The notes below the pieces were generated by a model. That model saw only the letters and a program-made list of their open reading frames with translations, was not told the origin of the DNA and did no database searches. This document shows, one piece after another, positions 35,958-47,644 of a DNA stretch of 64,000 nt (its first letter is position 1; every line of letters begins with the position of its first letter). The DNA comes from Theropithecus gelada (Eukaryota > Chordata > Mammalia > Primates > Cercopithecidae): positions 132,293,307 to 132,357,306 of the forward strand of contig NC_037669.1 of the NCBI RefSeq assembly GCF_003255815.1, given 5' to 3'. The translations under genes were made by a program, and so were the position numbers.

Positions 35958-36353
35958 CTGCAAAGCACAGAAGTGTTTTAGAAAGAAGCGCCGGGGTGGA
36001 GTGCTCATGTGGCTGGCATGAGAATACCTGACTTTCTGTTGGCAGCTGGCATTACAATGCCTTTACTTCATCTTGGGTTAGTGTGCTTAAAGCTTCAGGT
36101 AAATCACAAATAACTAATTAGGAAAAAGGCTGGGACCTCTGTTTTACTATATTCCCAGCTCACAGCTTCCAGTAGTCCTGGGAGAAAAATCCACAAATAT
36201 GCCAACTACTTTAAATCAAAATACTCAAGAAGTTCCTGGAGGCTGAGAAGTTTAACACTAATTCATTACTGGATTCAAACAGCTTCTTCCCACTTATTTC
36301 CCTAAAAGGCTCCATTCTCCACTCTACTCCAGTTCTCCAAATATAAGGAACTG

Positions 36354-36654
36354 GGCCGGGCGCGGTGGCTCAAGCCTGTAATCCCAGCACTTTGGGAGGC
36401 CGAGACGGGTGGATCACGAGGTCAGGAGATCGAGACCATCCTGGCTAACACGGTGAAACCCCGTCTCTACTAAAAAATACAAAAAACTAGCCGGGCGATG
36501 TGGCGGACGCCTGTAGTCCCAGCTACTCGGGAGGCTGAGGCAGGAGAATGGTGTGAACCCGGCAGGCGGAGCTTGCAGTGAGCTGAGATCCGGCCACTGC
36601 ACTCCAGCCTGGGCGACAGAGCGAGACTCCGTCTCAAAAAAAAAAAAAAAAAAA
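36354..36654 (+). mobile_element. Full-length AluY, Old World monkey type
   Basis: Shares the 'ggctcaagcctg' and 'gctgagatccggccac' variants with the copy at 1035. Pure poly-A tail, with a perfect target copy caaatataaggaactg on both sides. Recent insertion. Confidence 0.93.
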
Positions 36655-36669
36655 CAAATATAAGGAACT

Positions 36670-37227
36670 GACATTTCAAGTATTGTGCCTGTTATTAAAC
36701 TCCTTGCAGCAAAAGAATATTTCAAATCAACTATAGGAAAATTGCAAGATTATTTTATTGGACACAAGATGGCTTTTAGGACTGGTGGAAATTTCCACAA
36801 GTGAAGTACAGACTCAGATGCCTGGGATGTGTTTGTGAGGTAAGGGAGTGATTTTCCAAGAAAACTTTCCAAACTCCCTCTTGCCCCGAGCCGGGCAGCT
36901 CTTGCCATTCCTCCTTTCACCTGGCTCCCAGAAGCTCTTCAGGTCTCCATTCAGCTGTGAATTCCTCAGCACTGTATCTGCCTCAGCAGCTGTCCAAGTC
37001 AGTCTCCAAAGTCAACTGAATCACTTATCTCGGATGTTAAATAACCAACCTCGGTGTTTGTTTGATGTCCCTCTCCCTCAACAAAATAAATAGACCACTT
37101 GGGAAAAAATCCTAGCTAGGTTGACTCCCGAGTGTCTAGCAGAGTGCACCTACTGAGAAAATAAATGACTATTAAGTGAATAAGTAAACGAACGGGAAAA
37201 ACATTGCAGAAGGTAGTGGATTTCCCT
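36670..37227. other. Unique DNA
   Basis: Nothing recognised up to the first copy of the local duplication. Confidence 0.4.
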
Positions 37228-37228
37228 G

Positions 37229-37475
37229 TAGCTTGTGCACCCTCAGCTTCCCCCTACCCAACCTTGTCTCCCCTCCTGGTCTTTCGGTGAGAGTCTCTTT
37301 GCTGGACATGCTGCCACAGAAGAAATTATTGCTGGATGTGATTTCAGGACTTATGGGAGGAGAGCTCTCCAGATGTGTTGCCACCAGGTGGCAAGGGCTC
37401 CCAAGTCATGCCCATCACAGCAAGGCTGCCCGTAACCTTAGGGACCTATAGTCCTATTCCATATATAAATCAATT
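37229..37475 (+). repeat. Local direct duplication, copy 1
   Basis: About 245 bp nearly matching 38056-38298, with roughly 9-10% mismatches by eye and one 6 bp length difference. Both copies keep an open plus-strand frame of about 70 codons sharing LDMLPQ and SHAHHSKAARNL. I do not recognise that peptide. Copy 1 includes a CTCF-like core at 37381-37394. Confidence 0.88.
37381..37394 (+). promoter_or_regulatory. CTCF-like core motif
   Basis: CCACCAGGTGGCAA fits the central CTCF consensus CCASYAGRKGGCR. The matching place in the second duplicate lacks 6 bp and has no motif. No binding data. Confidence 0.5.
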
Positions 37476-37479
37476 TACA

Positions 37480-38050
37480 AGGAGCAGCTAGCTTAACATC
37501 AGATGTCAAGAGAGTAGCGCACATTGAATGCATCCTTTAACCTCTCAGACCCTCTGCTAAACCTGAGGATCATTACAATCACTTCCAGCCAATATACAGA
37601 ACGAGTTTCTAACTGCGCCTTAAGACTGGATGGATTTGATAATTAGAAGTAAGCACAGAGTGGTCGTGGGGACCTTCAAGGCAGAAAGAAGGGCATAAAG
37701 CCATGCATTTATGTTTAAATGATTTTTCTGCAAATTAAAAAAAAGTTTCCATTTATGAAAAAATCTTATATAGAAGTATATAGACATAAGAGGGTATTAC
37801 ATACCAAGAGATAACAGATATTCAGATGTGGCCCTACTATTAGCAAAGAGAAACAGCTATTGTGTGATGAAGGTTACAGAGGCTAACCTCCAACTATTTG
37901 GTATAGTAGTTTATAACTGAAAGTGGAAAGCACACGTACTCTCTCTGTGGTTCCACCATAAGCTTCAGTTTCCCTGTCTGTAAAATGAAATGAATAGTAT
38001 TCACCTGCCCCAGTATGAGTATCTGATGAAAAGTAGGTGACTCAGCACTC
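37480..38050. other. Unique DNA between the duplicate copies
   Basis: No repeat or exon recognised. It is not itself duplicated in the window. Confidence 0.4.
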
Positions 38051-38055
38051 TGCCA

Positions 38056-38298
38056 TAGCTTGAGCACCCTCAGCTTCCCCCTACCCAACCTTGTCTCCCT
38101 TCCTTGTCTTTCGGTGAGAGTCTCTTTGCTGGACATGCTGCCGCAGATGAAGCTATTGCTGGATGTGATTTCAAGACTTCTGGGAGGAGAGCTCTACGGC
38201 TGTGTTGCGCGGCAAGGGTTCCCAAGTCATGCCCATCACAGCAAGGCTGCCCGTAACCTCAGGGAACCATAGTCCTATTCTACAAATAAATTCAATAC
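38056..38298 (+). repeat. Local direct duplication, copy 2
   Basis: Same orientation as copy 1, offset about 827 bp. Relative to copy 1 a 6 bp gap lies in 'gttgcgcggcaagg', preserving the reading frame but removing the CTCF-like core. Confidence 0.88.
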
Positions 38299-38549
38299 AT
38301 AATAGCTATTATTATTAAATACGACACAATGTGAACATGCTTGCTTTTTTAATAATTTCTGGATGTTTTCTAGATTTTTAGTGCAAGGGTATGAAGGCTA
38401 GTGGTCCTGTGCCACAGAGAAGCCCTGTCCTGGGAAGGGATGACAAGTGATTCCTTAGGTCAGGTTTAGTGTGTGTCTGTCCACTTCTTCCTGCATTGTC
38501 GCCCTCCTGGGATGCACCCACCACATTTGTGTGTTGATGTGATTTCTGT

Positions 38550-38670
38550 CACTCTTCCCTGTATGACCGCAAGCTTCATGACATGACAGCTCCCGGTCAA
38601 TTTCCACTCCTCTCTGTCCTCCATACCTAACACCTAGTGGGCATTCAATCAATATTCACTCACTGAATAA
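38550..38670 (+). mobile_element. L2 3'-end fragment
   Basis: 'gcaagcttcatgacatgac', 'tacctaacacctagtggg', 'cattcaatcaatattcactc'. Confidence 0.65.
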
Positions 38671-38750
38671 AGTTATGAAGAAAAAATAATGGCATATATT
38701 AAGAAAATTCTTGGCAGACATCCTTTTGTGTGCTATGCTTTAAACTATTG

Positions 38751-39047
38751 ACTGGGCACAGTGGCTCACACCTATAATCCCAGCACTTTGGGAGGCCAAG
38801 GTAGATGGATTACCTGAGATCAGGAGTTTGAGACCAGCCTGGCCAACATGGTGAAACCCCATCTCTACTAAAAATACAAAAATTAGCCAGGTATGGTGGC
38901 ATGCACCTGTAATCCCAGCTACTTAGGAGGCTGAGGCAGGTGAATCGCTTGAACCTGGGAGGCAGAGGTTGCAGTGAGCTGAGATCATGCCATTGCACTC
39001 CAGCCTGGGCAACAAGAGCAAAACTCTGTCTCAATAAATAAATAAAT
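38751..39047 (+). mobile_element. AluS-type element with (AAAT)n tail
   Basis: Body from 'gactgggcacagtggctc' to 'aactctgtctc' with an aataaataaataaat tail. Confidence 0.92.
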
Positions 39048-39049
39048 AA

Positions 39050-40535
39050 CTCTTGCTCCAAGATGGATTCAGAATATTTATGCCCGCAGAATTCAGAGAC
39101 TTGCTTGCTACACTTAGAACACACAAAAACAGTTTCTACAAGATAAGGAACGGTTAGAAAGCAATCTTTAATTTACATTAAAAATATAAAATTTATGCTG
39201 TAAAACTAGTTGTTTTTATCCCCAATAATCATAAGGAGATGACGATCTGATTCCTGGGGCTGCTGATAGCCACCTCCTCGTGCACAGTCTCCGCCTCATC
39301 AAGTGGACGCATCTGAGCTGGCATCAGAGCACACAGGCACACCTGGGGCTGCAGCTAGATGCTGACATTTCAGCTCAGTGTCTGAATCTTGGTATTAACA
39401 CCACCAGAGTAACAGGTCGAATCCCTACGGGGGCTAGTTACCTGTGACCCTTTCCAAGTCACTGGTGCCACCCTAGGTTCTGCCCTGTCATCCCATCCCA
39501 TAAGTGGACACTATGGGTCACAGAGGTAAAGGAGTATGGTGAGGGTGTGTGGACAAGATGCCAAGACCAGTGAGCCCTGATGTCTCTATGTAGGATGCCG
39601 ACTTGGCATGTTACATTTATGACACTTTGAACATCTCTTTCACTTGGTGTGTTTATTTCCTCACCAGTGGAGGAAAATATAGGGGATTGGGCCAGATGAG
39701 CTCTAAGGTCCATTACACCTTTGATATTTAATGACTGGGCAAGAGAAATGTATTTATTAATACTGGGTCTTCACCTGTCATGGTTTGAACTTGAGTCCTA
39801 AGTCAAGAGACTGCCTGCTGTTATTAATGAGGGTTCCTGACTTGCAAGCAATAAAACCAACACTGGCTAACAAACCCATGGAATCAACAGGAGGCAGACA
39901 GTGGAGCGGCACTTTGGAAACAAGTAGAAACAAGGTCAGGAAGCAGAAGTCACAGCCATGGTCCCTTCATAGCATGGGTTTGGCAACAGTCAACACTGCG
40001 AGGGCCTCCAACTGTCCCTGAGGACCTTGCTGCAAATGCTCTAGACATAAAGTCCCTGGGAGCTCTTCCACCTGCAGCAGAGCCAGGGGAGGAGGAGGAG
40101 GAGCTCGAGCTGAGATTCCCAGAACATGAGTCAGCCACTTGTAATTACTCTTCCACCAAAATCACATATGACGCGGAAGAGGTAATTCCTCAAAAGGAAG
40201 CTGGGAGCTCTTAGGAAGGGTAACTCATGCTGGGTACCAAAACCCATGAACATCCATCATAGGAGGAAGAACCTAAGAAATTAGAGGAGGGTATTTACAA
40301 TATGTCCCATCTTCCAACACAGCATGTAATGAATTTCAAAAGAATATCTAAGTTGAAGGAGCTATTCAAATCACTGTGGTCCAGAAAACACAATTTTCCT
40401 GAAAGAAATGTTGAGTTAGTGCTATCATAATCCACAATATATTGAACATATAATTAGTTTAAAACAATTTAACAAGAGGAAATTACTGAGCCTGTTGACA
40501 AAACCAGATGCCAGATGCTCTATGGGAATTCACTG
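39050..40535. other. Mostly unique DNA
   Basis: A short MIR-like piece is possible at about 39620-39720. A GA-rich patch at 40087-40105 gives an antisense Ser run. No gene is supported. Confidence 0.4.
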
Positions 40536-40551
40536 AGTCACAGGGACGTCC

Positions 40552-40554
<3 letters not shown>

Positions 40555-40604
<50 letters not shown>

Positions 40605-40911
40605 AGATGGAGTTTCATGGACTGGAGTGCCATGGTGTGATCTTGGCTCACTGCAACCTCCACCTCCTGGGTTCAAGCGATTCTCCTACCTTAGCCTTTC
40701 AAATAGCTGGGATTACAGGTGTGTGCCACCAAGCCCAGCTAACTCGGTTTTTGTTTGTTTGTTTGTTTGTTTGTTTGCTTTTGTTTTTTTGGTAGAGACA
40801 GGGTTTCACCATGTTGGCCAGGCTGGTCTCAAACTCCTGATGTCAAGGTGTTCTGCCCACCCAGGCCTCCCAAAGTATTGGGATTACAGGCATGAGCCAC
40901 TGCACCTGACC
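40555..40911 (-). mobile_element. Alu with long poly-T and internal (GTTT)n
   Basis: A (TTTTC)n/poly-T head of about 50 bp precedes the reversed Alu body. A (GTTT)n expansion lies at the mid A-rich linker (about 40748-40779). Target gggacgtccttct at the left and ggggacatccttct at the right. Confidence 0.92.
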
Positions 40912-40924
40912 GGGGACATCCTTC

Positions 40925-41800
40925 TATGGGCAACAAAACTATGCCTGGTGCCCATTAGTGCTTTAGTTTTTGAAATTCTGACCATTCAATCAGTGAACAA
41001 ATATTGAACATCCTGACGTGCCAATTTCCCTTTCCTTTTCCACTTCTGCAAGAGTCCCAAACCCTTTTCTATACCATTTCTAATCTGTTCCTCATGACTT
41101 AACCCAGTCCTTTCGCATCCTGAGTGGCATTTGTTCCACAGGTCACTTACACCTCTGTGGGTTGCCTGTAATGTACCCTCTCCCAAGACTTTCACCGGAC
41201 ACTCATAGAGCCTTCACAATTCCACCAGAAACTTAACTTTAAAGAAGTAAATTCCCAAGCTGAAAAATTGTTTTCTACTTTAAAACAATAAAAAAATTGG
41301 GTATCAGGGAGCAAATAACAAGTGAGAACTTGTGGTTGTCCACAGCCCAGATGGAAAGCAGACTGTGGTCAAGTTTATTTCTACACTTCAGAACTCACAA
41401 CACAGCCCCCTCACTCCTTCCTCCCTCCCTGTGGAGATTCACCCTCCACAGGCCGTGTGTGCACGTATTTCTCTCTTTATCTGCCCCTTCACTCCATCTG
41501 TCTTCTCCAGAGGCAGCCCCAGAGTTCTACCGAGGAGGGATAGAGGCAAGGCAACCTGATTGGAAGAAGAGGCTTGTCTTCAAAAGCATTTACATAGCAA
41601 ATATATTAGCACCATATTTACTTAAATTTCATGCCTGTTTGGGATGGCTTTGTGGAGGGGCAGTGTAGAATGTGGAGGAACCTAACTCTCCCCTCCCTCC
41701 TCAAGTCACAGCCTATGAGGATATATTATCACAGTTGTCTAATAGTTTTAGTATATCCTTTTTAATTTCAAAAGCCAATATAAATCTCAATAAAGTTTGT
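40925..41800. other. Unique DNA, no gene supported
   Basis: A 123-codon plus frame (41297-41668) overlaps two other frames and has no recognisable domain. Confidence 0.4.
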
Positions 41801-41814
41801 AGGTGAGGTGATAG

Positions 41815-41990
41815 TATTGGGTAAATGTTCATTTCTTGAAAAATGAATAGCTTGAAAAACATCCTAGTTATATAAGACACTAACAAAGGGGAAGCTGCTG
41901 AAGGATGTTTGAGAACTCTGTGTACTATCTTTGTAATTTATTTGTAAATCTAAAATTATTTCAAAATCAGTTTAAAAAATATATAAAAAA
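41815..41990 (+). mobile_element. L1M 3'-terminal fragment
   Basis: 'aactctgtgtactatctttg' and 'ctaaaattatttcaaaatc' are the usual last 60 bp of medium-age L1 3' UTRs, followed by an A/T-rich tail. Confidence 0.65.
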
Positions 41991-42536
41991 TGTTTTCTAT
42001 TTTTCTAAAGAAAAGTGAATAAACATCCCAAAATTGTTTAATTTATTTGGAATCTATGTTAACTTTGTACTTAGAGCCAATAGTTCCAAAGAGGAAAAAA
42101 AAGTCCCAACTTTTACATTTTCAACAGGTCCTCCACCATATTATGTATGACAACTGCAATTAAATAAAGTCTCAATATGACTGAGCAATATTGAAGTTTC
42201 TTTAGATTCTATATAACAAGAAATTTTATAAAGACTCACCACCACCCCTTGGAATTAAATGGTTTCAGATGAATTTCTAGCAGATGAAACAGCTGAGGCC
42301 ACATATGTGTGTATGTTTACATTTCAGATACCCTGTTCTTAAAGAGTTCTTTCCTTTTTATTATTCATAAATAATAAAAAATAAATCATGATACATTTCC
42401 CTGACTACAAATAACAAATCAATTTTTGAACTGCTTTGAAGATGAAAGAGAAAAGTAAATGCTAAGTAATGGGATGTGTATAAAAATTAAGTGAACTAGA
42501 GGTGTGTAGTGGGTCTTGTTTTTTCCTTTGGATGTT

Positions 42537-42780
42537 ATTATTTCTAATTATTTTAAGCATTGAAAGGAGAAAAAAAGAGCTACTCTGGTGTCAATAAATA
42601 AGAACAACACTCCTTCATGGGTTTTCCTCCTTAAGATCTCTTCTACAATCTCACCAGACCTCTTGGCAAATGGTCCCACCTTGCCCCAACTCATCCTCAT
42701 TTCAGGTAAGACATTTAGCCTCTTTGGATCTCAGTTTTCTCCTATGAAAAGTGAGGAGGTTGGATTAGGAGTGAGATGGG
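42537..42780 (+). repeat. Unnamed repeat plus MIR-like segment, matching 51640-51800
   Basis: 'aattattttaagcattgaaa' and 'actctggtgtcaataaataa' parallel the later copy. MIR-like 'tttggatctcagttttctcc' follows in both places. Confidence 0.5.
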
Positions 42781-42789
42781 TAACTGGTA

Positions 42790-45700
42790 GCCTAGAGACA
42801 GTATTCCGGACAGCAGATATTTGTTAGTCTCACAAATGTATATGTATATTTAAAGTTATTTGCCAATGTGTAATAGTCAAGATAGTGCTCATAACATCTC
42901 AGGCTTGGATCTTGGGCTGCTCCTGACACATCAGAACACTGAGACCATGTTCTGGCATGGCACAAAGTCAGGCGGCAACTGACAGCAGCTGCGCCTTTAC
43001 CCCGGGACACATCCTCCAGGACACCACGGTCCTCTCCCACTGGGCCCACTGCTCCTATGGGGTACCTATGTGACCTCTGGAAGCATCCGAGTTTGCCACC
43101 CTTGCTCTGGAGTCCCTCTTGGCTCTAATATTCTCATTCCCAGTGTGATTGTTTACTAAGAAAGAGAGCTTTAATTTGACTTTCAGCACACTGGAACTCT
43201 ACAGGGGCTTTGGTCATATGTTAATACAGACACAACTGTTCATCTGCTTTGTTTAGAGTTTCTATATGAGACCCAAGAAAAATAAATCTAATATTTAGAT
43301 CACTATACCACAGTAGAGCAGGTATTCAAAATGTTTTAAATTTACTGCTGCCTAAAGTTGTTCTTCTAGAATGAGCTCTTATTTTAAAGGCTATTTGGGT
43401 TAGATGATGGGGTCACTGTAGGAAGGATAACAACTCTAACAGATTACTGGTTATACAATTTAAGTGTTCAAAAACAAAATCCCAATGGTCTACTCTCTTA
43501 CTCCTTGCAGAACCAATTTAGAGTGGAAACAAAAAGGACAGAGCACTTAAGATGTAGTTGTTCAAAATAAAATGTCAGACTAGGTCAAAATGGACCAAAA
43601 ATTATATAAGACTACATAAAGAAAAAAATCGTCTGCAATTTTCATTAAGTAGGGTAATTTTTAGCTACTGGTGTCATGAAGAGAAAAACAGTAGACTGAA
43701 TTGGTTCTGAAACTATTTGAAAACATGTTATTTTTATGAGTGTAGATTAGCCTTTAGGTTCTTTTCTAAGATGATACTGTACCAGTTTCCTAGAGGTTCA
43801 GACTCCTTTTATTTTGGAAATAAATTTAACACTACTCTTTCTTTAGGTGGGGAAAAGAGGTAAAAACTATTATGCTGCTGGATTTGACATTAAAAATACC
43901 CTGGCATTTCACAGCACAGCAGCTTTTCTGCTTTTGTTTTTATTTTTTAGTACTCTAACCTCAAATCTATATTTACAACACTGCCGGAGATCTTAGGAAT
44001 TATGAGGAAATTACCTCATTCCCTTTAAACTTTTTCAGAAAGCAAAGTTCTCTCCATATATGGCAAATCAAGAAGGAAGCAGAATCAAGTTACATTCATT
44101 TAGGAGCTGCCAAGACTTACCAATTGTTTTGTTCTAGGCATGACTACAACCCACGTGTGAGCAGGCCGACCCTGGCACAGCTGGGTGGCTAGGGAGTGCC
44201 TGTCCTCATCTCTCCAACATCAGGCAGTACAAGAGTGGGCCTGGCAAGGGGTCCTGGCCACCACAGGCACCCTGTGCTAGATAAGCCACTTTCTTAGGGA
44301 CTTTGAATTGGCAACCTGCACAGGAGAGAAAGGCGAAACAGGTAGGCTGAGGACTACAGTGGGGAGATCTCAGAAGAGGAAGCAAGGGGCGTGTGCTGCT
44401 GAGGGAAAACAGCATGACCCAATCAGCTGGGGTATGCCCAGGGAGGCACAGTCAGACCATCTGCTGTCTGAAGTCCTGGCTGGGAGGCTGCAGAGATGGT
44501 TTCTGCCCTTTCCCAAGCATCCCGAAAAGTAGCCCCATCAACCTGTGGCAAATGGAGAATCACCTGCCCCTGCACCTCGAAAAGCCCAACCCCACATACT
44601 TTCTTGATAGAAGTTTTTTGCAATATGTTGTAAAACAAAAACAAAAACCAACTCTGTGAATAACTAAGACATTTTTTCTATAAGGCAGAGTTTTGTAGGG
44701 ATCAATCATCTCGGACATGGGCAATAAAACCCTCTTGAATTGATGAACTTGCAGAAATCAGGAGCAGACTAATGCAGTGCTTCTTGTAACCCATAAAAAC
44801 TGAAGCTTTTTGTTTGGGTCTACTATGCTAATATCCCAAGCAAGAAAGATTCACAGTCACTTTCATGAACCGTAAATACTAAGAAGAGACTTTGAGAAAC
44901 GGAAGAAAAAAAAAGAAAGAAAATGATTAATGTGATATTGCTGATGATGGATGAGCCAAAGAGGTTATTAGGTTACACATAAATATGAAATGTTTGGGTG
45001 GAGATACAGAGGCATCAGTAAAATGTACAGATACAAGTGGCAATAATTAGAAAACCTGATACACAAAATCCAACTAAAAATGTTGGTAACTCTTTAGCTT
45101 TCAGTAAGTTTGGCTTTAATACAACCACACGTTCGTTAGAGATAGCAAAAAAAGTGGGTTTACAAGTACCTTTTAAAAAACTATAGAACTGCCTACGCTT
45201 TACGGGAAATAAACCATTAGAGTAGGGAAAAAGTGAAAATAACATAAAATGATGCAAATATTGAAAAATCGGTCAATGGAGAGAAAAAAATAGATTAAGT
45301 ATACGCATAAATGAGAACAGACAAAGACAAGTGACAAGGATCGGTGACAGAACATGATTGACATAATTATTTAACAGATACATACAAAGGGCAACAATTA
45401 CTTTTTTCTTTTTATCTTCCATTTTCAGAAGACAGGAAGATAATTATTCACAAAACGGAAGTAGTAGCCAAAACTAAGACAAAACAAATACACAAACAAC
45501 AAAAAGAAGCAAGAGCATCTGAGAAACAAGGAGAGCGCTTACAGATTTGGAGACTTGGTAAGTGAAGGAGAATGATCCTGGATGTAAGACAAATAATTAA
45601 GGACAGTTCAGTCCTACAAATTTAACTGGGGAAATACACAAATAAAAACTCAAATGTATTTCCCTTTCCTTATATTCATTTTTCTATTTCTTGCTCTCAC

Positions 45701-46295
45701 CAGGGAACACTCAAAAACACTAAAAATCAGCAAGCCTTTTAAATTCTAAGTACAAGTAAGTGGCATACAAGTGGAATAAGAAGTTCTTGCACATATTCTA
45801 ACTATGCCAGGCATCCTAATCTAGACGATTTTATGGGCTGCTTCTGAACCCCACAAATATCTTTCCTACTAGCCCTTTCTTGGTTTTGTTACTTCTCCTT
45901 TTGGAGGGTACTTTTTAAGACAGAACAAAATCTGTCTTCACGTGTGGGGTGAGCCACACAGAGATCTTCTCTCCCCTAGCTTTCTGTCATCCAGGGAGAG
46001 CACTGTTCTGTTGCTAGAAACATACACAGTGATGAGCTGAAGTCTAAAAGGAAGAAAGCAGTCTTATAATTGTTCTGACAACATAGGTTTAAAAAAGGAA
46101 AAAAAATCAATGAAATGAAATCTTTTCTACGAAATCATAAAAATTAGAATCTAATTCCAGTTTTGGAAGCTCTTAAATTATGAAACTGGATCTGTATTCC
46201 AAATTAAATTTGGGGAACACCCATTCTTTAAAAAAAAAAAAAAAATTTAAAGGTGGCATCCACTGAAGCACTGAAGTGGGGCACAGGACATTAAA
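42790..46295. other. About 3.5 kb without recognised genes or transposons
   Basis: AT-rich intron-like sequence. Short open frames only (at most 88 codons, near 44206-44659). No Alu, L1 or LTR seen, which is unusual for this window's density. Confidence 0.4.
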
Positions 46296-46299
46296 AGTG

Positions 46300-46465
46300 A
46301 GAATTAGGAGTCGGGTGACTTGAGGCTGGGTCAGACTTGGGCTGAGGAAGTTGGGTGAAGATGTGTAATCTTCATAGACCTCAGTTTCCTCCTTTGAAAA
46401 TAGTGAGCGTTTGATGAGATGATCTCCCAGAATCCCTTTCTATCTCTAAAATCCTATGACCCTTC
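46300..46465 (+). mobile_element. MIR fragment
   Basis: 'agacctcagtttcctccttt' and 'gatgagatgatctcccagaa' follow the MIR order. Confidence 0.6.
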
Positions 46466-46730
46466 TATTGAAAATGCTCAATTTCACAATTGACACTTGA
46501 ATTTCTACAAAAGTTTAGTGCAAAATAGTCTCCCTGTAAGTGACAGAGAAAGTGCATTTGTGCTGAGAACACAGGGAGCATCTAGCAGCTAAGGAAAAGC
46601 ATCAGAAAACGCCCTTTTCATTAAAACACTAAGGGACCGATTTTCAAAAGTAAGAAAACAAGACCATTCATGTCTTCAGTGACAGAGGTCGAGAAATAAA
46701 AACAAATTTCTATTTTAAAATGCAAATATA

Positions 46731-47015
46731 GGCCGGGCACAGTGGCTCACGCCTGTAATCCCAGCACTTTGGAAGGCTGAGGCAGGCAGATCACCTGAGG
46801 TCAGGAGTTCGAGACCAGCCTGGCCAACATAGAGAAATCCTGTCTCTAGTAAAAAATACAAAAATTAGCTGGGCATGGTGGCTGGCACCTGTAGTCCCAG
46901 CTACTCAGGAGGTTGAGGCAGGAGAATCACTTGAACCCAGGAGGCGGAGGTTGCAGTGAGCCGAGATTGTGCCACTATACTCCAGCCTAGGCAACAAAGC
47001 AAGATTCCGTCTCAA

Positions 47016-47045
<30 letters not shown>
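46731..47045 (+). mobile_element. AluS-type element with (AAAT)n tail
   Basis: Complete body from GGCCGGGCACAGTGGC, with an aaataaataaat tail of about 35 bp. The target aaaatgcaaat is found on both sides. Confidence 0.93.
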
Positions 47046-47046
<1 letters not shown>

Positions 47047-47341
47047 AATGCAAATGTGATATCACAGCATTTGGATAAGCTTTTAAGAAAGGACTTGGAA
47101 TTACTACTTTAGCACTAATAAGAAAGTTTATAGTGTAGCAACTTTGAGTAAATTAAAGAACTAAAGAGAAAGGCTGGCACAAAATACATTAACCAACTAG
47201 ATAACAACTGTACATAAAATGTCTACACTTCAGGGAATGTGTAATATGTGCTTAAGGGGGAGGGGGGATTTAAGATAGTTGGACTGTTAAGAGACATACC
47301 CATAAGAAGACAAGAGAGAATTCAAGATAAAAGTAGTTATG

Positions 47342-47630
47342 GGCCGGGCGTGGTGGCTCATGCCTATAATCCCAGCACTTGGGAGGCCAAGGTGGGCAGA
47401 TCACTTGAGGTCAGGAGTTCGAGACCAGTCTGGTCAACATGGAGAAACCCATCCCTAAAAAATTAGCTGGGCGTGGTGGTGGGCACCTGTAGTACTACCA
47501 GCTACTCCGGAGGCTGAGGCATGAGAATTGCTTGAAACTGGGAGGTGGGGCTTGCAGTGACTCAAGATTGTGCCACTGTACTGCAGCCTGGGGGACAGAG
47601 TGAGACTGTCTGAAAAAAAAAAAGAAAAAA
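47342..47630 (+). mobile_element. AluS-type element with internal deletion
   Basis: Starts GGCCGGGCGTGGTGGC. The linker is shortened ('cccatccctaaaaaatta'). The target aaaagtagttatg is repeated exactly after the tail. Confidence 0.92.
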
Positions 47631-47644
47631 AAGTAGTTATGATG

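Noticed and set aside
39950..40138. Minus-strand open frame with a Ser run beginning MADSCSGNLSSSS
   Set aside because: The Ser run comes from a short GGA-type repeat. No paired splice sites or recognised similarity.
41297..41668. A 123-codon plus-strand open frame
   Set aside because: Three overlapping frames are open and none resembles a known protein.
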